Shown: one piece after another, positions 12,678 to 22,892 of the stretch
Numbering within the stretch: the first letter of the stretch is position 1
Layout of the letters: the number at the start of each line of letters is the position of its first letter
From: Gonium pectorale
Lineage: Eukaryota; Chlorophyta; Chlorophyceae; Chlamydomonadales; Volvocaceae
Direction of reading: 5' to 3'
DNA length: 64,000 bases
NCBI GenBank assembly: GCA_001584585.1
Contig: LSYV01000012.1
Span: 624,981 to 688,980, forward strand
Position numbers and translations under genes: made by a program
Notes under the pieces: generated by a model
The model's database searches: none
Told to the model about the DNA's origin: nothing
Seen by the model: the letters and a program-made list of their open reading frames with translations, nothing else

Positions 12678-13641
12678 TCAGGAGCTGGCCTGCTTCTTCT
12701 TGGCAATGTTTACCGCCTCCCGCTTCAGCACCGTCAGGAGCGTCTGCGAGCTCTCCAGGATCTTGAGGTAAGCGGCCTCCGTCTCGCTGATCACTTTGTC
12801 GTACTCGTTCTTGGTCTCCGTCTGCAGGGACCACAGGGTTTGCTCTGCGTGAGTACGCTTAGCAAGGCAGTGCATAGAGTATCGGCCAACCAGAGAAGCA
12901 TGTTCAGCATGCAGCCCGCCGCACGCCAAGAGGATGGCCTGCCGTGCCTGCGATCGGCAACGGTGCCTTGAAGGGTCTCACGACCGGTGAGGTGAAGGGC
13001 CTGCAAAGCAGGCACCGCTGGCTGACGATGGGCATCAACATAAGGACTTGGCTCCAGCGCGGAGGCCCTGAAGCAGCATACCGTGGGGAACGCTGAAGCG
13101 CGGCGAAGCCGCCGCTAGGACAGCAGGGCCGGGTGTTGAGTACCACAGCAGGGCATCTCTACCCGCCTTTCCTGCTCCACGCTCTGCTAAAATGATGAAC
13201 ACGGGCCATGTCCAAGCCATGCAGCCACTGGAACTCCTGCCTAGTGCTGAGAAGACGGATGGCCGCCCTACATGCGTACCCCCAGCTGTTCGACCGTGTT
13301 TGGGAGTCCATCGCAACCCCTTCTATTGCCGCAGAGCCCTCAACCCCAGAGGTATTGCACGAAAGGTCGCACCTTTCGCGCGATGGACTCGTTGACCTGG
13401 GCCAGCCGCTTGGTCAGAATTTGCAGGTCCTGCGTAATCTTCGCCTTCTCAGAATCATCTTCACGTAGCTGCTTAATAATCTCCTCCCGCTTCTCGCGAA
13501 GGTCCTCGATGCCTGCAACAACAGGCCGCTGGGGCTCAGAGAGGCCGCGGCCTGAGCTCAGGGCTGACAGGGCATAACTGCAAACCTACATTTTACTAGC
13601 TCATTGTTGTGGTTCTGCAGGGCAGTCCCTTGCGCGCTCAT
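12678..13641 (-). CDS. DIP13: DIP13/SSNA1 coiled-coil microtubule protein, 3 exons, 111 aa
   Basis: Exons 13641-13590, 13512-13373 and 12821-12678 join in phase to exactly 111 codons plus TGA. The protein begins [18 protein letters not shown], continues [14 protein letters not shown] and ends [20 protein letters not shown]. These match Chlamydomonas DIP13 (deflagellation-inducible 13 kDa protein), the orthologue of human SSNA1/NA14, in sequence and length as far as I recall. It is one long amphipathic coiled coil rich in Glu/Lys heptads, with a basic C-terminus. Family members form filaments that bind, nucleate or branch microtubules at basal bodies and axonemes and are needed for cell division and flagella. 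The start is fixed by the conserved MSAQG. It is divergent to the membrane-protein gene at 13913, only 271 bp away. Confidence 0.96.
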
Positions 13642-13912
13642 GGTTCGCTATAGCAGCAGCACGGGGCAAGGCGGAAGGGTATGCAGCTATGTTCTGTGGG
13701 ATAAAAATATGTCAGACTAAACGTGCTGTAGTTGCAGCTTGCTTCCTGGCTATGGGCGACAGCGCGATTCGCCGTATGGAACCGACTATGGACTTACACC
13801 GACCAAAGCTGCATACCCTACACAAATGCATTTAACGTTTCTTTGCCTGTCCTAAGCTAGGGTTTGGTGCCCGAATGAGGCTCCGCTGCAGTGCTCTTGT
13901 AAACGCACGAGG
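13642..13912. promoter_or_regulatory. Short divergent intergenic region, probable shared promoter
   Basis: The start codons of DIP13 (-, 13641) and the membrane-protein gene (+, 13913) are separated by only 271 bp, so both promoters must lie here or overlap the genes. The stretch is more AT-rich than its surroundings. ATAAAAATAT at 13701-13710 reads ATATTTTTAT on the minus strand, 60 nt upstream of the DIP13 ATG, and could act as a TATA box. Confidence 0.5.
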
Positions 13913-16900
13913 ATGCAGCGACGGCTGAAGTTCGTGCTGCTTATCAGTATCGTCGTAATGTTTGGTCTGCTCCTTGTGCGCACAAAGCGGCTGCACAAGA
14001 GGGCTTGCGGGCTGGAGCCGGGTTTGGCGCAGGGCTCGGGCGCACCTCTCACGCAGCTGCTGGCATGGCCGCTATCGGGCCTGCAACAGGTAGGCATCGG
14101 CCCGGAAGGCTGGCGCCTCTCACTACGTGCGTGCGGTCCGACGTCGCGGGCCTGAGGCGTGAGCACGTCAGTCCGCCACGTCGCCGTACGCCGCTTGCTG
14201 CCCTGCACATCGCCTCGGGAAACTCGTCCTCAACTATAATCCCCAGCAATCATTCCCAAAGTCCCGTCCCCTGTCCTTAACATTCCAGGTTCTGTGGCAG
14301 CCTTACCGCCCCGAGACGTTGGCGGCAACGCCCGCGCTCGCCGCAGCGTGCGTGGCGCTCTATCTGCTCATCGCCCTGCTCATGTATCGGCCGCTTCGGG
14401 GGCTTCCGGTGGCGTGGCTGCCCACTGCCGTACGGCTTGGCCTGCGTTGGCTGCCGACCGTGTCCCTGCTAGCCCGCCCGACGGGGCCACTCTCGGGCTT
14501 CTTCCTGCTCCTCTACGATAAGAGCCCCCTCATAGCCCTACATGACTCGCTTCTGTGGCTGCTGGTAGGCGCTGGTGATTGCGCAGAGGGCTGAACTGGG
14601 CCGGGCTGAGGTCGGACATGCGACCCAGATGGATTTGTCCGGTGTGCGCATGCGCAGTTGGCCAGCTGCTCAGCGGGCTAATGTTGCAGGTTGACAGAGG
14701 CCAGGGACCTTCCCCGGCAATTTTCACGCGGCTAAACACCATCATGGTCCACCAGCAGTTGTCCCGTTGCCGCCGTCGCCGCTGCTAACCCAGGAGCACG
14801 TCCGCCCGTGCACTGGCCCGACCCAACAGACCATGCCGCCCGAGGCCCTGTGGCTGGACACGGTTTGCAACTGCAGCCTTGTGGCGGCAGCTGCCGTCAA
14901 CGCGGCTGTGCTGCACCGCAGCACAGCGGCGTCCCTGGTGCCCCTGCCGGTTCACCCCTGGGCCGTCTTTGCGCGCACCGCCGCGGCGGCTTGCTCTGCG
15001 GTGGCGCTTGTCCTCCACTTGCTGCGGCGGCAGCGGGGCTGGCCCCTCGCCTGCAAGCACGTCGGAGCAGGGAATGGTCCAGAGTTGTCCCTAGTGGCCC
15101 CCACTAGCGAGCATGTTGCAGTGGCTGACGCCGGCGGCGGGCGGGCGGACAGCGCGCAGGAGGGGCGGCGTGGCAAGGAAGGGTCACGAGGGCTGGAGGT
15201 GAGGGTGGGTCCCGCTGCCCCACGCCTGGCCCCAAACATCGCAGGGCCGTATGCAGCGGCTCTGCGTGCCGTGCAGATCAGCAGGACTCTGCCGTACGCG
15301 CCGGCGCTGCAGACTGTGCAGGTGCACGTGCGGCTGCCCGGCCTGCAGCCCGAGCAGCTGGGGCCCTCTTGGCGGCCGGAGATGGAGCGCCACTTTGCGG
15401 CACAGTGAGCTGGCGGGCGTTGCAATGGGGGAGGGGGTCTACTCAGTCCATGGGGAAGCTGCTCGGGGGAGGAGGGTTTGGGAGGTGTTGGCTAAGGGCG
15501 GTATCTGATCTGCTTGACAGGGCCGGAGCCGGTTGCTGTGTGTTTCCTGCGCCTGCTGCACGCTATCGCCCTTAAGGGTATTCGACATGCCCTCGGGCGA
15601 GGGGTTTCCTTTGCAGAGGCCTTCTAAGCGGCTGCGTCCAAGTCTGCTGGCTGCAGATTGCTGCATCCCCAACGCATCGTGATTGCCATGCGCTTGGTCT
15701 GCCTGCGTAGGGGCTGGAGCCTGCTGCACGCCGCTGTCCGTCGAGGCAGCATCCACATTTCTTTCACGCTGGCGGGGGCGGGGTCCTCCCAGGAGGCGGC
15801 AGCCGCGCATCCCGCCGTTGCGGGACCCGCCACAGGGCGCTCCGTCGCGATGAGGGATACTGACCGCTCCGCTGCCGCCGGCGGCAGCGGAGTCCTTGGC
15901 GACGGCGGTGGCGTCCATGCCATGGATGCGTATTCGCCGGCCCTTGACGCTGTCGTCTGGCCAGCTCCGGAGGTGCTCTTGGCGCGCATTGGCCTTCCCC
16001 CGCAGGGGCTGCCAGAGGGCTTTTCCTTTACAGTGCAGGTGCGTAGGTCCGGGACAAACAAAGAGGGTGGGGTTGATACTCAGCGCGCGCAGGAGAGATA
16101 CCGTAAAGTTTTGTTGAGCAAGTACTGGGTACCCCGCGCTGGTCGGTCGCAGGAGCCCAGTCCATGCCGCGCTGCCATGTGCTGACAACCTTCTGACGGG
16201 GTGGCTGTGTGTTGCCCGGGCTGTCATCTTTCCCGCGTGGCTCTGACCTTACAGTGCCTCACACAGGCGATACGCATCGACGCAGGCCGTTGCTTTGTCT
16301 ACCTCCTGTGCTGGGCATCCCTGATTTCCTCTTGTGGGACGCGCAGGCCGTCATGAATGGGCACTGGCACCGCGCGCGGTACCGGCTTCAAGCCAACCGG
16401 AGCTGGTCTGAGGAGCCCATGGGGTCAGGCTGCAGTTATGACGTCGGCAACAGCGAAGCGGGCGCCTCCCAGGCCAGGTCCAACTTCAAATCCGCGGACG
16501 GCGCCAAGGGCGCCGATGCATCGTCGAAGGGACTCCAGCCTTTGCACCAGAGCTGCGGCCAGGAGGGCAGCGTGGAGCACGGCAGCGCGGCTAGCGAGGG
16601 CGGCGCCGCCGCCAGCATTTCGCCTTGGGAGCTGGGTGCGCCGCTTGTGCTGATCGGGTGCCGCGAGCTGCCGCTCGGCCGTGCTGCCGCCACCACTGCC
16701 GGCAACGCAGGCGGAGGCGACGGCCGTGACGGCGGTGACGGCGCCGGTGCAGCGCCATTCGACGCGTGCTTTCGATATGAGAGTACGGTGTGGGCTGGCC
16801 CCTGCGCGCTGCCCGAGGGTGATGGCAACCTACCTGGGACTACGTGTGACTTTGTGGACAGGGCGGCGACAGAGCCACGACCCGCAGGCCCTCCTGACCC

Positions 16901-19900
16901 GTGGGGCGGCGGCATGGTGTTCCGGGTGCGGCCCCTGGGAACGGGCAACCAGCCTGTGCATCTGCGCATTGAGCAGGCGCTGATCCCTAACCACGCTCTG
17001 GCCTGCGAGGAGAAGGGTAGCGGCGTCCACCCTGCGGCGGATAGCGGTGGCAGCGCGAGCTCGGCACCGGCGAGCCCCGGCCACGAGCCTCTCCCAAAAT
17101 GCCGCGGCCACACCTGGTCTCTCACACTGTGGGCCGCAGTGGGTCGAGAGCCAGCTATGGATGCTCCGGCGTCGCAGCAGGCGGACGGAGTCGGGGCGGC
17201 TCCGCCGCTAGACGCCAAACCCTGCTCCGGTCAGCATACTCACATTCGTCCCGCTCGTTCCGTGGCCTCGCCTCTCCTGGTGGACGTGGGCTTATGGCAC
17301 GGCTTCGACCTGCTCGCGGCGCGTGTGATGCTGTTGGTGCCGAGCAGCGCGGGCGGCACCCGCGGGGGTGTTGCCCCCGCGCCCATCGACCCATGGGTCA
17401 AGGAACTTCAGGCGCTGCTGGCCCTGCAGCCGGCGGAGGTGGCACAGAGCGTGATCATGGACTTTGGCCTTCTGCTGTCGGTGTCGTGTGAGGCGCTCTT
17501 GGCACAGGGCGTGCCCCGGCGGCCCGCGCAACGGCCGCAGCCGGGCGGGTCATCTGCTGCTACTGCCACAGCAGACAGTGCTGATACTGGAGGGCCCGTT
17601 ATGGCAGGTCAGCGGCAGGCTGCAGCGGGCCTTGGATCCCAGGGCGCCGACCAGCAAACGATCTTTGCACTGGACATTGGATGCAGCCTCCTGACGCTGG
17701 TCCTCAAGGTAGGTCCAGCGCTTACGTGGCATTCGCTTGCGGCATATGTTATCTGTTGACAGAAGACAGCATCTGGTTACCTAAGTTGCACTTTTCGTTC
17801 ATCTGCTAATGACGTAATCTGGGAAGAGCACCTGAGCGTGTCTTTTGCTGTGCAGTAGGTACCCGTCCGAAGCCCACCTGCTTCCTGACGTGCATTCTAT
17901 CGGCATTCAGACGTGTGCTTCTATGATTGCTATCATGCTTTGCCCTGACGCCTGGCTCCCGTCGTTGGTGTGCCCCACGCGGGTCCGTCTGTCGCTTGCT
18001 AGGAAGGGGCAGTTGCCCTAGCGCAGCACCTGTGGGCTGCGCTGGAGCAGCTGAACTTTGGGGCGGAGGAGGTGCTGCTGCACGCCGTGGGCACGCAGAG
18101 CCATCTGCCGCCGCTGCACGCGGCGGTGGTCTCTGGCTCCGAGTCCGCGGTACGTGCCTCACTGAGCGGGTCCAGCAGGGAAAGGGGGACGGGTCTTGCG
18201 TCTCACTTGCCATGTCAAAGTACTAGGCAGTGCCCGATGTGTTTGTTGGAAGAGGTTGGACGAAGTGATGGGCGCGGCCTGGATAGCGCCCCCTTAGATC
18301 GCTCTAGAGCTGCTCGATGACCGGTCGCCGACACAGTAGGTGTGGCTATCTGCGGTAAACGAGTGTCCCCCCTGCCTCCGTCCTCTGCTTCAGGTTGCTT
18401 TGGTGCTGTCCTGGTATGCGTCTGCCGCCCTCCCGGAGCCCTGGCTGCAGCCCGTTTGGGTGCCGGGCATCCCCGCCGTGCTGACTCCGCTGGTCCTGGC
18501 GTCGGCATCGTCGCCCTCCGGGCTCCTGCTTCTCTACATCCTTCGGAACCACCCGCAGGTAAGCGGCGCAGCGCTTTGTATGAACGTTGGGCCGTCTCGT
18601 TGGGCCGTCACCAAGCCTACGGATTGGTACTTGGGAGTAGCCGAGTGCTTGCCGAACATGCAGATCACTTCATCATCGTGAACACCTCTGAGACGGCACC
18701 ACGTGTCCCACCCGTTGCATTCTGTTCGACGTCCATGCGTTCGCGTTTCAACGGCTCCTTCGTTCCTGCACCTCCAGGCCCTCGGCTTCTTTGCGCGCGC
18801 CAGCGCATTAGCTCTCAAATTTCTGCCTGTGCATGTCGCATGAACCCTCCAGGCCATCGCCTGCTGGCGTGTGCCAGTCAACGGCGCCAGCGGGCGGGCA
18901 GCCGCCGCAGCGGCTGGCTTGCGGTGGGTGCTGATCGTCGGCGACGTCTGTACGGTCCTGGTGCCAGCAGCCGCGGCCGCCGCTACGCTACACCGCTGGT
19001 GCCTGGCCAGGCTGCGATCGGGGTGGCTCCTCGCAGCGAGGCCGCTGCGGTGGTTCCTGGCGGCTGCGGGAGCCGTCCGCGGCCGCGCTGGTGAAGGCGC
19101 AGGCGGGGCAGCGGCGCAGCTGCCGTGCGGCAGCCGCGCGGAGAAACGGACGCAGCGACGCTCGGCGCCCTGGGCGGCGGCGGTGGCGAACGCGAGGGGG
19201 GCTGCGCCAATCTCGGCGGCACCCCAAGGCAAGGGCGTCGATGAGCTGGGGTCCGATACGGATGCGGAACTCAACATGTGAGTCCTGCGTCGTCGTGCCC
19301 AGCATTTTCCAACATCACCTCATCAGTAGCGTCGCAGTTTGCCACTCTGCATCCCCCACTGCAAGGGCTGTTCTTGACCTGTGGCGCGGCGTTGCCGGCG
19401 GTTGCATTGTCCTTTTACAACCGCTGAGGCCCCATCCCTGACGGTGCCGTGCCGTGCAGTTTCATCGCACATCGCACGCGCGCGCACATGCTGGTCTTGC
19501 AACTCACCATAGTTACCTTCCAGACGCTGTCGCACCTGAAGGTGGGTGACAACGGTGCCACTGGTGAGCAGGAAAGGAGGCGATGGCCGCGTCGGGAGGT
19601 GGTCACGGGCACAAAGCCAGGCTGAAGTTGTCGCGCAGAGAGAGCGGGGGCAAGGTGCAAGCGGCTTCTGGCTGCTCTCCTCCCCGGCACACCTAGCCTG
19701 CCCCGACCCCAGGAAATCAATCCTGCATTTCATACATCGCCAGCTGCTGCCGCGCTGCCTGCTCACCCCGCAGAGTCTTTTTGGCGCATTCCAAGCCACC
19801 TGTCCCGCCGCCGCTGCGCTGTGGGCCGGCGGCGCCTGGGCCCGCCTGGCAGCCGCCCGGATGGCGTTCCGCTGCGTGGCGGGCCGCTTCTGGTGGACGC

Positions 19901-20794
19901 TGCTCGAGGCGGCCATGGCCTGGGTGCTTGCCTCGCCGACGGCCCTCTATTACCACACGGTCTGCTGCGCGGTCTGCGTGGTACTGCGCAGCTGCTTCCA
20001 GGCGTTCGAGGGCCAGGGCCTGATGCCGCCCTCCCAGATGAGTGCGTACGGCACGCAGATGCTCCTAGCCAACAGCCTTTTCGTCATGCTCACCGCGTGG
20101 TGCTACCAGGTGCGTATGGGGCAAGCAGGGGGCGGAGCAGGCGACGAGCACGGGGCGGGGGCAGGCAACGAGCAGGGGGGCGGCTAGCCATGGAGCCCGG
20201 CCGACATACTCCGAGAATCATGCTGTGCGATATGCTTCGCGTGGTTTCCTACTTGGGATACGGTAGGCGACTCGTCGCGTGCATGGTCCCCACTCCAAGG
20301 TATCGGTTACGCATGTCCCGTCCCGTCCCGTGTGCACACCTCGACGCCCCGTATCCAAGGGCTCAGAAGCCGCCCTCCCATGCTGCATCCGTGCTGACGG
20401 TTGCGTGACTTCATAACTCCAGGCCCCAACAAGGCTCAACGCCTGGCTGCGCCTGGTGGAGGGCGTGGCTGGCTCCCGCATGTACGTGCGGTACGGCGTG
20501 ACGCAGCATCCGGGCCTGGCCCTGCTGCTGTCCGGGGCGACGAGCGCAATGGGCTGGGGGCTGACGGCCGTGCTGCGTGGCCGCGCCGCGCGCGCCCTGC
20601 AGCGACAGCGTCAGCAGCTGCTGCTACAGCAGCGGCGGGATGACGTACAGAAGCGGAGGCCGCGGCCGCGGGACCACAGCCATCGTCCCGCTCCGCTGCC
20701 TGGCGGGCTTGGCGGGGATGCTGCCACTTCGTCGGCACGCCTTGCGGGACAGGCCTCTGCGGCAACAAGCGAGACGGGCTTCAAGGAGCACTGA
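13913..20794 (+). CDS. Large uncharacterised multi-pass membrane protein, at least 14 exons, about 1,480 aa
   Basis: I do not recognise this protein. Exons in closing phase: 13913-14089, 14289-14564, 14690-14746 (end uncertain), 14794-15404, then 15657-16038, 16347-17708, 18003-18149, 18394-18558, 18778-18834, 18853-19277, 19460-19541, 19774-20109 and 20423-20794 (stop). The link between 15404 and 15657 is unresolved because the obvious exon at 15521 does not close in phase. The N-terminus is a signal anchor (KFVLLISIVVMFGLLLV). Hydrophobic segments recur: ALYLLIALLMY, LHDSLLWLLV, AACSAVALVLHLL, GLLLLYIL, WVLIVGDVCTVLVPAAAA, MLVLQLTIVTFQTL, WVLASPTALYYHTVCCAVCV and LLANSLFVMLTAWCYQ. The single 454-codon exon 16347-17708 is largely soluble, with Gly/Ala-rich linkers and a PLLVDVGLWHGFDLLAARV motif. 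The C-terminus is basic, with an Arg/Gln-rich stretch (ALQRQRQQLLLQQRR). Roughly 10-14 transmembrane helices are likely. No catalytic motif was identified. Confidence 0.7.
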
Positions 20795-22892
20795 GAGCAG
20801 GCGCGCGGACCGCACAGTAGGAGCCGGGCGGGGACGCCGGAGAGGCAGGGGCAGTCGCTAGCTCACTGCAGGGGGTCACCGCGGATTCGGGCCATGTGTG
20901 CAGGCTGCAGGGTATATATACTGGTGCGTTGCCTTCTGGCCGCGCGGGGTTCCCTGACGTCGCGTTCTCATGCTTCACTCTGCCCGCCCGGCCATACCCA
21001 CACGCATGCGCAAAGACGCTGGAAAGCATGGTCACTGGAGAAGCCTGAGGCGCATGCCGTCCGGTTCCCATCCGTCGAACGGCAGCGGAGGAGATCACGG
21101 GGGTTTGTTCCATTGTCCTGACCTTCTGGGTTTCGCGTGGCTCCCGGCCGGGCATGCCCACCCATGTTGTTTGCTCTGGTGGCCACTGTACCGACAATGT
21201 ACCGGTGCTGTGCCGGAGAGAGCTGCTTGCATGTCGGCTGGACGCAGCTTTTTGTTGACGGCGCATATCGGTTCCTGACAGATTGGCGGAGTATGTCCAG
21301 GCATAAAGAGGAATAGACCGGTCATACGGCATGCCGACAGTTGGCATCAGAACACTTGGTGGTGCTCCGTCACGCTTGGGATTGATGCGCATCCCTGAAG
21401 GTCTCGTCGATACCCATGCGCAATGTCCCTTCGTTTGAAACACCGCCCGTACATGGGTGATTAGGCTGTCGTACTAAGAGCATTCCCAGGAACGCACATT
21501 TGTCTGTTTTCTTGTTGGCGTCTGCAGGAGGGTTTCGCCGCCCTAAGCACAACGTGCATCAGCTGCTGTCATGGACGGCGGTTGCCGTGAATCGCTCAAA
21601 TATGCCTCTGAAAATGCCTTTGTTTGCCGAAGGTGTTTGGTAGACAGCCCAGCTGTGTTTGGGTGGGGGCCAGTGGCCAACTTGCATCTGTGCGGATGTG
21701 CATGTGGGTAAGACTTAATGGCTGTCCGCTGTAGAATCGACAAAAGAATTAGACGGAAACCGAAGCATGCCATCCGGATGCTCGAGGCTTGCAACGATTG
21801 CCGTAGTGTTGTCGATATGGAACGGGACCCATGCCACACGTGCAACCGTGTTTTATCTTGAGGATACGTTCCCTGCTCTCGCTGCGCTCGGTCCTGGGGA
21901 TGGGCCTGGGAGGCTCCCCGCCTTGTTTTCAATGCCCAGGATCGCAATGCCTCGTCAATACGCAACGCTGGTTGGCGTGAGTTCTACCGACGGCCGTTAT
22001 AAGTATGGTCGTTTGACGAATAGTTGGTTGCGCGTAATGCCCTAGCACAGTGCCTCGTTTCGAGGGATGTACGCAGGTTGCCTTCCGCCCACTGACGCCG
22101 GCGGCCGCTGCCTGGCGCGTAGCGCTGGCATTCCGGCCATGATACATGCTTTCGGAGGTTCGAACAAAGCGCGGCGCTTGCGCAGTGCGTGCTAGACGGT
22201 TACGAGAGTTTTGAGAAGCGCTCCCGTGCCTGTTCGCTTCTACATGCATACGCCAATATCTGCGCATGGTTTTGACAACTGTACCGGACTGAGCCGTCCT
22301 CGGTGTTGATAGCTGTGTATATCCAATGTGTTTGAGCAGTTTGAGCAATGGACATGCGGTAAGTGCCTCGTGCGAACATGTTTGCTGCGTTTTCGTGTGT
22401 GCTTGGTCCCTTGTGGCGCTGTGTGATGCAGATGTTGATGTCTGCTTGAGTATCACGACGTATCAGGAAAGCTAGCTGATCAGTCCTCCTTGCATGTCCG
22501 TGTTCGTCTTGGCCAACAATATGATTCCGGCCATGCCTTTCCTGTTAGCGAGCTTAGGTGATGACCCTGTAAACCCTGGCCCAAACCCAATGTGGCGCCC
22601 TAGTGGCGACCCCTGGGTCCATGGACAACTATTGGGATCCCTGCCACGCTTCTACACAAGCCTTTTGGAAGAAGATGTATAGGCGACATTACAGTATCGG
22701 CCTTCGCCCTTGGCTTGGGCACTTGGCTGGAGGCCCCACTAACCACCAACCTCCTTCGCGTAGCCTCCCGCACGCCGCATCCTAACTCCAATCCGTTACA
22801 CAATGCATATGCTAATTGTGTTGCCTTATTTTTACAGTACCGAATTTGGAGCCAAGTTGAACACAAACAGTTGACGAGGCGCCCTTCAGCAT
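20795..22892. other. Intergenic, 2.1 kb
   Basis: No supported gene. Small frames such as the 62-codon one at 22494 have no recognisable domain. TATATATA occurs at 20913-20920, just after the membrane-protein stop, without an obvious gene to serve. The right half is less GC-rich and probably includes the 5' flank of the mTERF gene. Confidence 0.5.

Noticed and set aside
22494..22890. Possible small gene or transposon remnant upstream of the mTERF gene
   Set aside because: The frames are short, have no splice-consistent extension and no transposase or reverse-transcriptase motif.
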